DNA from: Ulvibacter algarum
GTDB lineage: Bacteria; Bacteroidota; Bacteroidia; Flavobacteriales; Flavobacteriaceae
Direction of reading: 5' to 3'
NCBI GenBank assembly: GCA_947488905.1
Contig: CANLBJ010000009.1
Location: forward strand, 1 to 64,000
Length of the DNA: 64,000 nt
Shown: positions 25,850-34,936 of the stretch, in pieces
How the letters are laid out: every line of letters starts with the position of its first letter
Numbering within the stretch: the stretch's first letter is position 1
Position numbers and translations under genes: made by a program
Notes under the pieces: generated by a model
Databases searched by the model: none
What the model saw: the letters and a program-made list of their open reading frames with translations, nothing else
What the model was told of the DNA's origin: nothing

Positions 25850-26806
25850 TTAACCTAATACTTCTATAATTTGAGTTGCTAGTTCTGTACCTATTCTGTC
25901 TTGCGCTTCTAGTGTAGCAGCACCTATATGAGGGCTTAAAGATACTCTCTCATTCATTAAGACCTTTACTGCTGGTGTAGGTTCTTCTTCAAAAGTATCT
26001 AGAGCTGCAAATGATAATTTACCACTATCTAATGCTTCAATTAAGGCTACTTCATCAATTACTCCACCACGAGCAGCATTAATTATTGCTGCACCATCTT
26101 TCATTTTAGCGATTTCTGCTTTACCAATAACATACTGTTTTTGAGCAGGTACGTGTAGTGTTATAAAATCACTGTGTTGTATTAGTTCTGCGACAGGCTC
26201 TGTTTTTATTTTTAGCGTCACTTTTTGACCATCATAAAAATCTAGAGTAATATCTGCTTCGCCTACAAAGCTATCACTTGCTATCACCTTCATACCGCAA
26301 CCTAATGCTATTTTTGCTACTTCACGACCTATACGACCAAAACCTATTATACCTATTGTTTTACCACGTAGCTCACTACCTTTTGCATAATTCTTTTTAA
26401 GATCTTTAAATTTAGAATCTCCATCAAGTGGCATATTTCTGTTTGCGTCATAAAGATAACGAACTCCACCAAAAAGGTGTGCAAACACTAACTCTGCTAC
26501 AGAAGAAGAAGAGGCTGCAGGTGTATTGATAACCGTAAGACCTTTTTCTCTTGCATACTCAACATCAATGTTATCCATACCAACACCACCACGACCTATA
26601 ATTTTTAGGGATGGACAAGCATCAATTAGGGCTTTACGTGCAGTAGTAGCACTACGTACTAATAAAACCGATATTTGATTTTCATTAATAAAATTTTCTA
26701 ATTGTTCTTGAGCAACCTTTGTTGTGATTACTTCATATCCTGCTTTTTCTAGTGCGTCAATCCCAGTTTGAGAAACGCCATCATTTGCTAGTACTTTCAT
26801 ATTCAT
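25850..26806 (-). CDS. serA: D-3-phosphoglycerate dehydrogenase
   Basis: A 318-residue 2-hydroxyacid dehydrogenase. It has the NAD-binding glycine motif (GIIGFGRIGREVAK), preceded by GRGGVGMDNIDVEYAREKGL and NTPAASSSSVAELVF, then NAARGGVIDE and the catalytic His region (LSPHIGAAT). It lacks the C-terminal ACT domain of the long SerA form, as in many Bacteroidota. Placement just downstream of serC in the same direction supports the first step of serine synthesis. A second possible start lies two codons downstream at 26800. Confidence 0.93.
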   Translation of the reverse strand: MNMKVLANDGVSQTGIDALEKAGYEVITTKVAQEQLENFINENQISVLLVRSATTARKALIDACPSLKIIGRGGVGMDNIDVEYAREKGLTVINTPAASSSSVAELVFAHLFGGVRYLYDANRNMPLDGDSKFKDLKKNYAKGSELRGKTIGIIGFGRIGREVAKIALGCGMKVIASDSFVGEADITLDFYDGQKVTLKIKTEPVAELIQHSDFITLHVPAQKQYVIGKAEIAKMKDGAAIINAARGGVIDEVALIEALDSGKLSFAALDTFEEEPTPAVKVLMNERVSLSPHIGAATLEAQDRIGTELATQIIEVLG

Positions 26807-26921
26807 TGTCCGAAAAGTCGGATAACTTTTTTCATTTCCTTTAAAACGGAAATAGTTCTTATTTTAATTAGCAAGCTTCACGCAATTAACATTTTCGCGT
26901 AAGCTAAAAACTCAATTTTAT

Positions 26922-27989
26922 TTATGCTTTTTTTTCTAATTCTTGCATCACATCTACAAGTACTTGCACGCTCTCTAGTGGCATAGCATTATAAATAGAA
27001 GCACGATAACCACCTACACTTCTATGACCATTAAGGCCATTGATGCCAGCTTCTGCACACATAGCGTCAAAAGTTTCTTTAAGTGTTTCGTTTTCTAAAG
27101 TGAATGTTGCATTCATTTTTGATCTATCTTCTTTATTAGCAACAAACCCTTTAAAAAGAGGGTTTCTATCTATCTCGCTATAAAGTAAATCTGCTTTTTT
27201 ATTATTTATTTTTTCTATCGCAGCGACTCCGCCTTGCTCTTTTAACCACTCTAGAGTTAACATAGATACATACACAGGGAAAACTGCTGGCGTGTTAAAC
27301 ATACTATCTTTGCTTATATGTACTTTATAGTCTAACATAGAAGGGATGACTCTAGATACTTTACCTAAAATTTCTTCTTTAATTATTATAAGTGTTGTTC
27401 CTGCTGGACCCATATTTTTTTGAGCTCCAGCATAGATTAAATCAAATTTTGTAAAATCTAATACACGCGAAAAAATGTCACTACTCATATCGCAAATTAA
27501 AGGACAATCTACTTCTGGAAAATCATTCATTTGTGTCCCAAAAATAGTGTTGTTGCTTGTGCAATGCAGGTAGTCTAGACCTGACGGAATTGTATATCCT
27601 TTTGGTATTTGGTTATAGTTACTATCTTTACTAGAAGCTATCACATCTATCTCACCAAAAAGTTTTGCTTCTTTTATTGACTTAGCAGACCAAGTACCTG
27701 TATCAAGATATCCTGCTTTTTTTTCTAATAAATTATAAGCAACCATCAAGAACTCCATACTCGCGCCACCTTGCAAAAACAATGCTTTATAACCTTTATT
27801 TTGTAGTCCTAAATGCTCTAGTGCTAACTCTTGTGCACGCTCCATTACTGCCACAAATTGTTTACTTCTATGAGAAATTTCAATAAGGGAGAGGTCTAGA
27901 CCATCAAAATTAAGTACTGCCTCTGCTGCTTTTTTCAATACAGATTGAGGTAAAATACAAGGGCCTGCGCTAAAGTTGTGCTTTTTCAT
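26922..27989 (-). CDS. serC: phosphoserine aminotransferase
   Basis: A 355-residue PLP-dependent transaminase converting 3-phosphohydroxypyruvate to phosphoserine. It begins MKKHNFSAGPCILPQSVL and shows FLQGGASMEF, the PLP-lysine region YAGAQKNMGPAGTTL, and the C-terminal GLNGHRSVGGYRASIYNA. Full length. It lies upstream of serA in the same orientation with about 115 bases between, and is followed (minus strand order) by serA. Confidence 0.96.
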   Translation of the reverse strand: MKKHNFSAGPCILPQSVLKKAAEAVLNFDGLDLSLIEISHRSKQFVAVMERAQELALEHLGLQNKGYKALFLQGGASMEFLMVAYNLLEKKAGYLDTGTWSAKSIKEAKLFGEIDVIASSKDSNYNQIPKGYTIPSGLDYLHCTSNNTIFGTQMNDFPEVDCPLICDMSSDIFSRVLDFTKFDLIYAGAQKNMGPAGTTLIIIKEEILGKVSRVIPSMLDYKVHISKDSMFNTPAVFPVYVSMLTLEWLKEQGGVAAIEKINNKKADLLYSEIDRNPLFKGFVANKEDRSKMNATFTLENETLKETFDAMCAEAGINGLNGHRSVGGYRASIYNAMPLESVQVLVDVMQELEKKA

Positions 27990-28190
27990 TATTCTAAAAT
28001 TTGGGTTTATACTTCGGAAATACTATCTCCTTTTAATATGCTACAAAGATGCGATTTACCTAAGAAAATAAGTAAAAATCATCTTATAAGTTATCCAAAT
28101 AAATGAACAATTAGTATTTAATAATTATGATATTGTTTTCTTCAGAAATATTATGAGTTTGATAAAAATTAAGATAAAATAATAATAATC

Positions 28191-29213
28191 TTATAATTCA
28201 TTAATAAAAGCTAGCGTGTCTACTCCATCTGCATAATCCCAAAGTGCGGGAGTTTGAGCAACGCCAAAAGGAACTTCATTATCTATCCCACAATCTGCGA
28301 CAATAGCTTGAATGTGCTCTGCTTGATTGCTTAGTTTTGTTTTAACCTCGTCAAGTGTTTTGTATCGCTCATGCATTACTACAGAAATAGGAGAGGAGAA
28401 GCCTTCATCTTCTTTAAGTAACATAAACTCATTGTCTAATAATTTTACATTACTCATTAAATGTACTGCTTTATTATAATCATAGTTATTCATGTACTTG
28501 TGATTATTAATAACCTCTTTCCAAGAAAACATAGCGTTAAAAAAATGATCTAGGTCGTACTCTTCTGGTAAGTAGATTTTAGAGACATTGCGACAACCTA
28601 AACCAAAATATCTAAAAATATCATCTGCTAGAGCTTCCATTTGCTCCTTGGTCTCATTACCTGTAATGACAGCAACACTGTTTCTGTTTTTACGTATTAT
28701 GTTTGGGTACTTGTTAAAATAATGGTCAAAGTATTTTGCTGTATTGTTACTTCCGGTTGCAATTACTGCGTCAAATTTTTCTAACTTTTCTTTTGTGAAT
28801 GTGATTGCTTGTTTAAATTTTGGTTCTATTTCTGTTAATAATTTTGTGACAAAAGTTAATAGAATAGAATCACTAGAAGACATTTTTGCCTGCACATGGT
28901 TACCAGATATTAGCACCGAAAGAAAATCATGAAAACCAACTAAAGGTATATTACCCGCCATGACTATAGCAATAGTTTTGGGTGTTTCTACTTTAAAAGT
29001 GTAATTACTTGTCCATTTTTTTAGATTTTCTTTTGTTAATGCTGTAGACCAGCTTTCTAATGCAAAAACGATATTCTCTTCTGTAAACCAGCCATTGTGG
29101 GCATTTGCTTGTCTAATGAGTGTGTGATAATCCTCAGATTTTTCAGAAATAAGGCTGCCAAGTTGCGTGCCTAGAGTAGTAAAAGCGTTAATTCTTTGTT
29201 GTAATGGCATCAT
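28191..29213 (-). CDS. acyl-CoA reductase (LuxC-like)
   Basis: A 340-residue protein of the LuxC/acyl-CoA reductase family, an aldehyde-dehydrogenase-like fold that reduces fatty acyl-CoA to aldehyde. Features: IAIVMAGNIPLVGFHDFLSVL, FDAVIATGSNNTAKYF, IIRKNRNSVAVITGNE and the putative catalytic Cys in FGLGCRNVSK. In Flavobacteriaceae this gene is often next to serC and a ferredoxin, as here, so its physiological role may differ from bioluminescence or wax synthesis. It is divergent from the ferredoxin gene. Confidence 0.88.
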   Translation of the reverse strand: MMPLQQRINAFTTLGTQLGSLISEKSEDYHTLIRQANAHNGWFTEENIVFALESWSTALTKENLKKWTSNYTFKVETPKTIAIVMAGNIPLVGFHDFLSVLISGNHVQAKMSSSDSILLTFVTKLLTEIEPKFKQAITFTKEKLEKFDAVIATGSNNTAKYFDHYFNKYPNIIRKNRNSVAVITGNETKEQMEALADDIFRYFGLGCRNVSKIYLPEEYDLDHFFNAMFSWKEVINNHKYMNNYDYNKAVHLMSNVKLLDNEFMLLKEDEGFSSPISVVMHERYKTLDEVKTKLSNQAEHIQAIVADCGIDNEVPFGVAQTPALWDYADGVDTLAFINEL

Positions 29214-29215
29214 AG

Positions 29216-29247
29216 TTTGGAGTTGCGAGATTTAGGTCTTAAATTTG
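29216..29247 (+). promoter_or_regulatory. Bacteroidota-type promoter for the ferredoxin gene
   Basis: TTTG at 29216-29219 is followed, after exactly 20 bases, by TAAATTTG at 29240-29247. This matches the Bacteroidota -33/-7 consensus (TTTG and TAnnTTTG). The -7 box ends 24 bases before the ATG at 29272. It is one of the cleanest promoter matches in the window. Confidence 0.7.
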
Positions 29248-29271
29248 CACAAAAATAGAAAAAGAAAACCG

Positions 29272-29625
29272 ATGGCAATTATAATAACAGACGAATGTAT
29301 TAACTGCGGAGCTTGTGAACCAGAATGTCCTAATACGGCTATTTATGAAGGTGCAGATGACTGGCGTTATGCAGATGGTACAGATCTAGAAGGAAATCTC
29401 GTTTTACCTAATGGGAAAGCTGTAGATGCAATGGAGACACAAGAGCCTGTAAGTGATGAGATTTACTATATAGTTGCAGATAAATGTACAGAGTGCAAAG
29501 GTTTTCACGATGAGCCACAATGTGCGGCAGTATGCCCGGTAGATTGCTGTGTGCCAGATGAAGATAATGTAGAAACAGAAGAAACCTTATTAGCTAAACA
29601 GTCGTTTATGCACTTTAAGGAATAG
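29272..29625 (+). CDS. 2[4Fe-4S] ferredoxin
   Basis: About 118 residues. The ATG at 29272 ([20 protein letters not shown]) is the family-standard start; the longer frame from 29245 would place the -7 promoter box inside the gene. The first cluster is [11 protein letters not shown]. The second is [21 protein letters not shown], with an insertion between the second and third Cys as in YfhL-like ferredoxins. It is a soluble electron carrier; its partner may be the divergent acyl-CoA reductase, but that is only proximity. Confidence 0.93.
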   Translation: MAIIITDECINCGACEPECPNTAIYEGADDWRYADGTDLEGNLVLPNGKAVDAMETQEPVSDEIYYIVADKCTECKGFHDEPQCAAVCPVDCCVPDEDNVETEETLLAKQSFMHFKE

Positions 29626-29640
29626 ATTTTAAATAAACAT

Positions 29641-29687
29641 AAAGCATAAAAAAAGACAATCTTAACGATTGTCTTTTTTTATGCTTT
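29641..29687. terminator. long bidirectional terminator hairpin
   Basis: A 21-bp perfect inverted repeat (29641-29661 and 29667-29687) with a 5-base loop. The core is GACAATC/GATTGTC, flanked by A7/T7 and then AAAGCAT/ATGCTTT. It lies between the converging ferredoxin and endonuclease genes. Longer than the other terminators here because the pairing extends past the A/T tracts. Confidence 0.9.
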
Positions 29688-29704
29688 ATACTTAATAAGT
29701 TGCT

Positions 29705-30742
29705 TTACTCAATAACAATCTTTTTAGTCACAACTCCAGCTTCATTTTCTATTGTTAAGAAATACATCCCAGTAGTAAAATCACTTAAGTTTATTCCTTG
29801 GTCAGTTTTATAAGTTGAAGAAAGTACTTGTCTTCCTTGAGCATCAATTAAACTAACACTGTCTATTGTTTGTGTTGTGCTTTCAATCCATAAAATTTCA
29901 GAAGAAGGGTTAGGGAAAATAGAAAAATCATTCACAGAAATATCATTTACACCAGCAGTAGCCCAAATATCTTCTGCTTCTGGTCCTCCCCATATTATTG
30001 TAGCAAGTTGAGGCTGATCAATAAATGGGTTTCTGTTTCCGTATACTTGTTCTAGGTGTGGGTTGCGTTGCATTTCTAGATCGCTTACAGGGTCTTCTGC
30101 GTTCCATTGTAATAATATTTGTTTCATATCTGTACTACCCTCGTTAGCACCAACAACTTGTAGTGAAGGTAAACATCTGTCACCATAACGAGTGTACATA
30201 TACATAATGATACGTGCAACATCGCCTCGCCACTCGTCACCTGGGTACCAGTTACCACTATTTACATCACCAGCATTACCAGAACCTGCGTCAAACTTTT
30301 TATTTCCTTTACTGTTATTTGCTTGTTGGTCGCTAGGTCTCAAGTTTTGTGGGTCTGCACCTATACCTGTAGTACTATTACTAACGTCACCCATAGATGG
30401 GTTTGTAAGAGAACGAGCAAAAGTATGCTCTCTATTATACTCACAAATACTACCGCCAAAATCGTCTTTATCACGACTTCTATCTGTAGTACAGCTACCA
30501 TCATTATCATTGTAACCGTAAATAAGTAACACATCATTACTATTCTCTGGATTATTATCCGTTGAAAAAAATGCTGTTTTTACATCACCATAATTAAAAG
30601 AACTGCTTGCTTGACTAATTTTAGCTTGTAATTCAAAATATAAATCTTGACCTGTTAAAGTAAGATCTACATCATCATAGTAAGATTGTTGACCAAAAAC
30701 CATTTGTAATGGTAACAATAATAAGAGTAGCGTTTTTTTCAT
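29705..30742 (-). CDS. exported endonuclease I with T9SS sorting domain
   Basis: A 345-residue secreted nuclease. The signal peptide ends near FGQQ. The endonuclease I (His-Me finger) domain (about 20-255) has CEYNREHTFARS, with the catalytic His, then GADPQNLRPSDQQANNSKGN and WYPGDEWRGDVARIIMYM. The C-terminal 75 residues form a type IX secretion type A sorting domain (FSIFPNPSSEILWIE, GMYFLTIENEAG). It likely degrades extracellular DNA for nutrients. It is convergent with the ferredoxin gene. Confidence 0.93.
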   Translation of the reverse strand: MKKTLLLLLLPLQMVFGQQSYYDDVDLTLTGQDLYFELQAKISQASSSFNYGDVKTAFFSTDNNPENSNDVLLIYGYNDNDGSCTTDRSRDKDDFGGSICEYNREHTFARSLTNPSMGDVSNSTTGIGADPQNLRPSDQQANNSKGNKKFDAGSGNAGDVNSGNWYPGDEWRGDVARIIMYMYTRYGDRCLPSLQVVGANEGSTDMKQILLQWNAEDPVSDLEMQRNPHLEQVYGNRNPFIDQPQLATIIWGGPEAEDIWATAGVNDISVNDFSIFPNPSSEILWIESTTQTIDSVSLIDAQGRQVLSSTYKTDQGINLSDFTTGMYFLTIENEAGVVTKKIVIE

Positions 30743-30763
30743 AATGATTGGTTTAAATAAGTT

Positions 30764-31978
30764 TTACTTTTTTTTTCTTTTCATTAGTGCCATATAAAAT
30801 CCGTCAAAACCGGTTGCACTTGGTGATACTTTGTTTTCTTTTTTAATTTCAAAAGAAGCGCCTTCTTCTGTTTTTAAAAATGCTTTAACCTGCAGCTCGT
30901 TTTCTGAAGGTAAAATAGAACATGTTGCATATAATAGCTCCCCATCTTCTTTTACCATCTTAGAATAATCACGCAATAGTTGTTGTTGTAAAGTACGTAT
31001 ACGGTCTAAGAAGTCTGGTTGCATTTTCCACTTAGTATCTGGGTTTCTTTTAAGAACACCTAGACCAGAGCAAGGAGCATCAATTAATACTTTATCTGCA
31101 GAGCCGTGTAGTTTTTTAATCACTTTTGTAGAGTCTATAACGCGGGTTTCAATATTATGAGCCCCATTACGTTTTGCTCGTCTTTTAAGTTCTTTTAGCT
31201 TACTCTCATAAATATCCATAGATATCAATTGCCCTTTGTTTTCCATCATTTCGGCAATGTGAAGACTTTTACCTCCAGCACCCGCACAAGCATCAATTAC
31301 TCGCTGTCCTGGTTTTGGGTCTAGCATAATTGCTACTTTCTGGCTATTAGCATCTTGTACTTCAAACCATCCGTTTTTAAAGGCGTCTGTAGTAAAAACA
31401 TTTGCACGTTCTTTTAAAACAAGGGCGTTAGGTACACCTTTTGCAGATAATGTCTCAATATCAAGATCTGCTAGTTGGTTTTTAACATCAAGCACTTTTG
31501 CTTTTAGTGTGTTTACACGAAGAACAACCGGAGCTAACTGGTTTAAAGCAGCTAATTCTTTGTCCCATTTCTTCCCTAATTCTTTAGACCCTACTTCATC
31601 TAACCAATCTGGAATAGACTCACGTATTTTTCTAATTTTAGAAAATTCATCAAATCTACCTTTAATACGGCGTGTAGGGGTATCTTCAAATTGTGGCCAA
31701 TCTGGAATTTTAATTCCGCGTAGGGTTGCCCACACGGCAAACATTCTAAAAAGATTACCACGGTCAAAGGGTTCATTTACTTCTGCAATTTCTGCATATA
31801 AACGTTTCCATCTTACTATATCATAAGTGGTTTCTGCAATAAAACCTCTATCTCTAGATCCCCATCGTTTATCACGTTTTAGGGTGTTTTTTAAAACCTT
31901 ATCGGCTTGCTTTCCTTCATTAAAAATAAGGACAAGTGAATCAATTGTAGCAAATACTAAATTGCGGTGTAATCTCAT
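30764..31978 (-). CDS. RsmB/NOP-family RNA (cytosine-5) methyltransferase
   Basis: About 404 residues from the ATG at 31978 (MRLHRNLVFATIDSL). The frame runs further upstream to 32011. The N-terminal half is a NusB-like/PUA-like region. The class I SAM methyltransferase domain has VIDACAGAGGKSLHIAEMM and VLIDAPCSGLGVLKRNPDTKW, which contains one conserved Cys, and a second Cys motif YATCSILPSENE. The target is probably an rRNA cytosine but cannot be read from sequence. It stops 21 bases before the start of the endonuclease gene. Confidence 0.92.
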   Translation of the reverse strand: MRLHRNLVFATIDSLVLIFNEGKQADKVLKNTLKRDKRWGSRDRGFIAETTYDIVRWKRLYAEIAEVNEPFDRGNLFRMFAVWATLRGIKIPDWPQFEDTPTRRIKGRFDEFSKIRKIRESIPDWLDEVGSKELGKKWDKELAALNQLAPVVLRVNTLKAKVLDVKNQLADLDIETLSAKGVPNALVLKERANVFTTDAFKNGWFEVQDANSQKVAIMLDPKPGQRVIDACAGAGGKSLHIAEMMENKGQLISMDIYESKLKELKRRAKRNGAHNIETRVIDSTKVIKKLHGSADKVLIDAPCSGLGVLKRNPDTKWKMQPDFLDRIRTLQQQLLRDYSKMVKEDGELLYATCSILPSENELQVKAFLKTEEGASFEIKKENKVSPSATGFDGFYMALMKRKKK

Positions 31979-32210
31979 AGTGTAAATTAAGCCGCAAAGG
32001 TACACAATCACTACATTCTTTTATCAAAGTCATTTGCACTTTTTCCATTTGTTAAAAAAATAATTTTTTCAGCCTACTTCTTAAGCTTTTGTTGCGTCTG
32101 CCTAGGCGTATACATCTCAAAAAACGCTTCAAATGAACTAAAAATCTTTAATTTTAGCTTAAATGTAAAATGTCAAGATCACTTCGTTATTTTTGTGTAA
32201 AATTATAAAG

Positions 32211-33251
32211 ATGCGATACATACTTATTTTATTGTTTATTGGGGTTGCAGTTTCCTGCGAAAATGCCAAAGAATTTAAATTTTCAGAAGTAAAAATAACA
32301 CCCGTTTTTACTGATAGTTTGAGTGTGCGGGCTATCTCTCCTATGGACGAAAATGCAGTTTGGTTTGCCGCAAACAAAGGGATTGTTGGGCTAATTGATG
32401 GCGTTAATAAAAAGGCTGCAACAATTAAATACGGAGATGAAATTCTTAATTTTAGGTCGATTGCAAAAACATCTAAAGCAGTATTTATTTTAAGTATTGA
32501 AAACCCTGCTGTGCTTTATAAAATGGATTACAGTAATAGAGAAGCCACAAACATAAACGAAGTTTATGTAGAGGAAAATCCTAAAGTGTTTTATGATGCG
32601 ATGACCTTCTTTGATGAAATGGAAGGAATTGCTATGGGTGACCCTACAGATGGTTGTCTCTCTATTATTAAAACAATAGACGGTGGTAAGTCTTGGTTTA
32701 AGTTATCTTGTGATATGCTGCCACCAGTTGTAGAAGGAGAAGCTGCCTTTGCGGCAAGTAACAGCAATATTTCTATTTATAAAGATAATGTGTGGATTGT
32801 AAGTGGTGGTAAAAAAGCGAGAGTCTTTCATAGTCCAGACAGAGGAGCTTCTTGGGAAGTTTATAACACGCCTATAATACAAGGAGAGACGATGACAGGT
32901 ATTTATAGTGTAGATTTTTATAATGAAAAAATAGGTGTGATTTTTGGCGGCAACTGGGAAAAGAAAGAATTTAATGAAGGCAACAAAGCTATTACTACAG
33001 ATGGAGGTAAAACTTGGCGTTTATTAAGCAATGGTAAAGGACCTGGCTATCGTTCTTCTGTAAGATTTATACCAGGTACAAACGGAAATGGTCTTGTAGC
33101 AGTGGGCAGTCCAGGTGTTTCTTACTCTTCAGATAGTGGCGAAAATTGGGAAGAGCTAAGTAATCAAGGTTTTTATGCCATTGAGTTTGTGAACGACTCT
33201 GTTGCATTTGCAAGTGGTAATAATATTATTGCAAAGCTGGTTTTTAGATAA
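32211..33251 (+). CDS. BNR/YCF48-like beta-propeller lipoprotein
   Basis: About 346 residues. The ATG at 32211 (MRYILILLFIGVAVSC) gives a lipobox. The rest shows repeated propeller blades with BNR/Asp-box-like motifs (TIDGGKSWFKL, SPDRGASWEVY, TTDGGKTWRLL, SSDSGENWEEL). It resembles photosystem II stability factor HCF136/YCF48-like proteins, which in heterotrophs have no photosynthetic role. It is sometimes labelled oxidoreductase without evidence. A TATTTTTG box about 16 bases upstream fits a -7 element. It is probably a periplasmic or surface protein. Confidence 0.85.
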   Translation: MRYILILLFIGVAVSCENAKEFKFSEVKITPVFTDSLSVRAISPMDENAVWFAANKGIVGLIDGVNKKAATIKYGDEILNFRSIAKTSKAVFILSIENPAVLYKMDYSNREATNINEVYVEENPKVFYDAMTFFDEMEGIAMGDPTDGCLSIIKTIDGGKSWFKLSCDMLPPVVEGEAAFAASNSNISIYKDNVWIVSGGKKARVFHSPDRGASWEVYNTPIIQGETMTGIYSVDFYNEKIGVIFGGNWEKKEFNEGNKAITTDGGKTWRLLSNGKGPGYRSSVRFIPGTNGNGLVAVGSPGVSYSSDSGENWEELSNQGFYAIEFVNDSVAFASGNNIIAKLVFR

Positions 33252-33307
33252 ACCTGTAGTTGTGTTTTAAGAGTCTCAGCAAGATAATTTATTTTGTTAT
33301 TGTAAGC

Positions 33308-33333
33308 TGTCACCCTGAGCTTGTCTTAGGGAA
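33308..33333. repeat. REP-like palindromic element
   Basis: TGTCACCCTGAGCTTGTC followed by TTAGGG. This closely matches the dispersed CACCCTGAGCTTGTCGAAGGG-type intergenic element seen across many bacterial genomes. It forms an imperfect hairpin (CCCTGAG/CTTAGGG). Only one copy is present in the window. Confidence 0.5.
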
Positions 33334-33421
33334 GCCATTGACTACATAAGCAAAAACAAAACTTCACTTTTATAATTTTGCAAAAAATCTAATGTATATT
33401 TAGGAACAAATAAAATTGATT

Positions 33422-34072
33422 ATGACTAAAAAAGCAGCACAAACAGCATCTTTTATGGTGCGCTTTAGCCAGAAAATTTACGAAGAAAAAGGAGAGTCTA
33501 AAGTACAATGGCGAGGTAATGTAAGCCATGTACAGGGTGGTGAAGAATTACGTTTTTCAGATTTTAATGATGCCGTCAACTTTATTCAAGAACGCCTTGC
33601 AGAGTTGACTATTGAGGCAACTAAGCATAAAAGTAACGAAGAACAAGAAGGTATTTTGCATAAAAGTTTTTCTTTATTTAAATCTGTAGCCGCTAGTGGT
33701 AATAAGGTTTTAATGGATACCATTAAAGATCCTAAAAAGCAAGTAGCACAATTGCAAGATCAATTAACAGGTTTAGGAGAAGAGATGTGGGAGAAAGTAC
33801 CACTAGATCAATGGCGTCATGCTTCAAAATCTGATTTTCAGGACATTAAAGAAGCTATTAGTGCTTTGTCAAAATCTGTAGCGACTCTTAATAAAAAAGT
33901 AGATTTGCTAGCTACAGAAGTTGCCACGACAAAAACTGCTGCTAAAACGATGGTTGTTAAAAAAGCGCCAGCTAAAAAAACTACAGCAAAGAAGCCTGCT
34001 GCTAAAAAACCTGCCACAGGCGTTAAGAAATCGACAACAAAAGCAAAGGCTACAAAATCAGCTAAAAAATAA
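33422..34072 (+). CDS. coiled-coil protein with Lys/Ala-rich tail, likely granule or nucleoid associated
   Basis: About 216 residues from the ATG at 33422; a TTG two codons earlier is also in frame. Residues 8-60 form a small domain (MVRFSQKIYEEKGESKVQWRG, VSHVQGGEELRFSDFNDAVNFI) that I have seen in uncharacterised bacterial proteins. A helical, probably coiled-coil middle follows (about 75-175), then a basic tail of KKAPAKK/AKKPAAKK repeats like histone H1 or PhaF. It lies 7 bases upstream of the SARP regulator gene and just before the phasin-like genes, suggesting a role with lipid granules or DNA. The function is inferred. Confidence 0.72.
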   Translation: MTKKAAQTASFMVRFSQKIYEEKGESKVQWRGNVSHVQGGEELRFSDFNDAVNFIQERLAELTIEATKHKSNEEQEGILHKSFSLFKSVAASGNKVLMDTIKDPKKQVAQLQDQLTGLGEEMWEKVPLDQWRHASKSDFQDIKEAISALSKSVATLNKKVDLLATEVATTKTAAKTMVVKKAPAKKTTAKKPAAKKPATGVKKSTTKAKATKSAKK

Positions 34073-34079
34073 TTAGTTG

Positions 34080-34880
34080 ATGACTGAGCTCTCAGAAAAA
34101 TTTATAGCATTACAATCTTTCCAGAAAGAGGCGCCTATTAGGTTTCAGACTTTGGGGAGTTTTACCTTGTGGCGTGATGGAGTAAAGGTGAGCTCAAAAG
34201 AATGGGGGAGAGATAAAACGCTTCAACTAATACAGTACTTTATTTCTTATAGACAAAGGCACGCATTACATAAAGAACGTGTGATGGAACATTTATGGGA
34301 AGAAGGTGATGATCGTGATTTTAAAGTGGCACTCCACGGTGTTAATAAAGCATTAGAGCCAGATAGGCCTTCTCGCACAGAGCCAGTTTATGTACAGAGA
34401 CAAGGCATTACTTATAATTTAGATCTAGAGCAAGTTTGGGTTGATGTAGAAGCTGTGGAGCAATATATCGCACTAGGCAATGAAGCGCTCAGTGAAGAAG
34501 AGTCTCTAGCTAAAAAAGCATATAAAGCTGCTATAGACTTATATCAGGGTATGTATTTACCCACCCGCATCTTTGAAGATTGGTCATCTGAAGAACGCGA
34601 GAAAATACAAATCTTAATCTTAGGTGCATACGTGACCTTAGCTGAGCTCATACTATTAGAAAACCCAATGGAAAGCGTCCGTCTTGCACAACACGCCATC
34701 GCTATAGATGCCACATGGGAAGACGCATATCGCATACAAATGAAAGCGTACATAGCAAAAGGCAACCGTCCACACGCTATTAAAGCATACCAGAAATGCG
34801 CTGATGTACTGGAAGAAGAATATGGTATTGATCCTTTGCCAGAGACAAAGGCATTATTAAAGGAGATAGAGGGGAGGTAA
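34080..34880 (+). CDS. AfsR/SARP-type (BTAD-domain) transcriptional regulator
   Basis: About 266 residues from the ATG at 34080 (a TTG one codon upstream is also possible). An OmpR-type winged-helix domain (about residues 20-105) contains LGSFTLWRDGVKVSSKEWGRDKTLQLIQYF, RVMEHLWEE and YVQRQGITYNLDLEQVWVDVE. A bacterial transcriptional activation (BTAD) helical-repeat domain follows (about 110-265, YQGMYLPTRIFEDWSSEERE, WEDAYRIQMKAYIAKGNRPHAIKAYQ, EYGIDPLPETKALL). This is the SARP layout best known from Actinobacteria, where it binds 11-bp-spaced heptamer direct repeats close to the -10 box. Exactly such repeats occur three times just downstream. Confidence 0.88.
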   Translation: MTELSEKFIALQSFQKEAPIRFQTLGSFTLWRDGVKVSSKEWGRDKTLQLIQYFISYRQRHALHKERVMEHLWEEGDDRDFKVALHGVNKALEPDRPSRTEPVYVQRQGITYNLDLEQVWVDVEAVEQYIALGNEALSEEESLAKKAYKAAIDLYQGMYLPTRIFEDWSSEEREKIQILILGAYVTLAELILLENPMESVRLAQHAIAIDATWEDAYRIQMKAYIAKGNRPHAIKAYQKCADVLEEEYGIDPLPETKALLKEIEGR

Positions 34881-34936
34881 TTAGTAAAAAGTGATTAGTT
34901 ACAATTGGTTTTAGTCTTGTTACATTTTTTAAATTT

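Noticed and set aside
32211-33251. Photosystem II assembly factor
   Set aside because: The similarity is to the BNR-type propeller repeat, which is widespread; nothing else in the window suggests photosynthesis.
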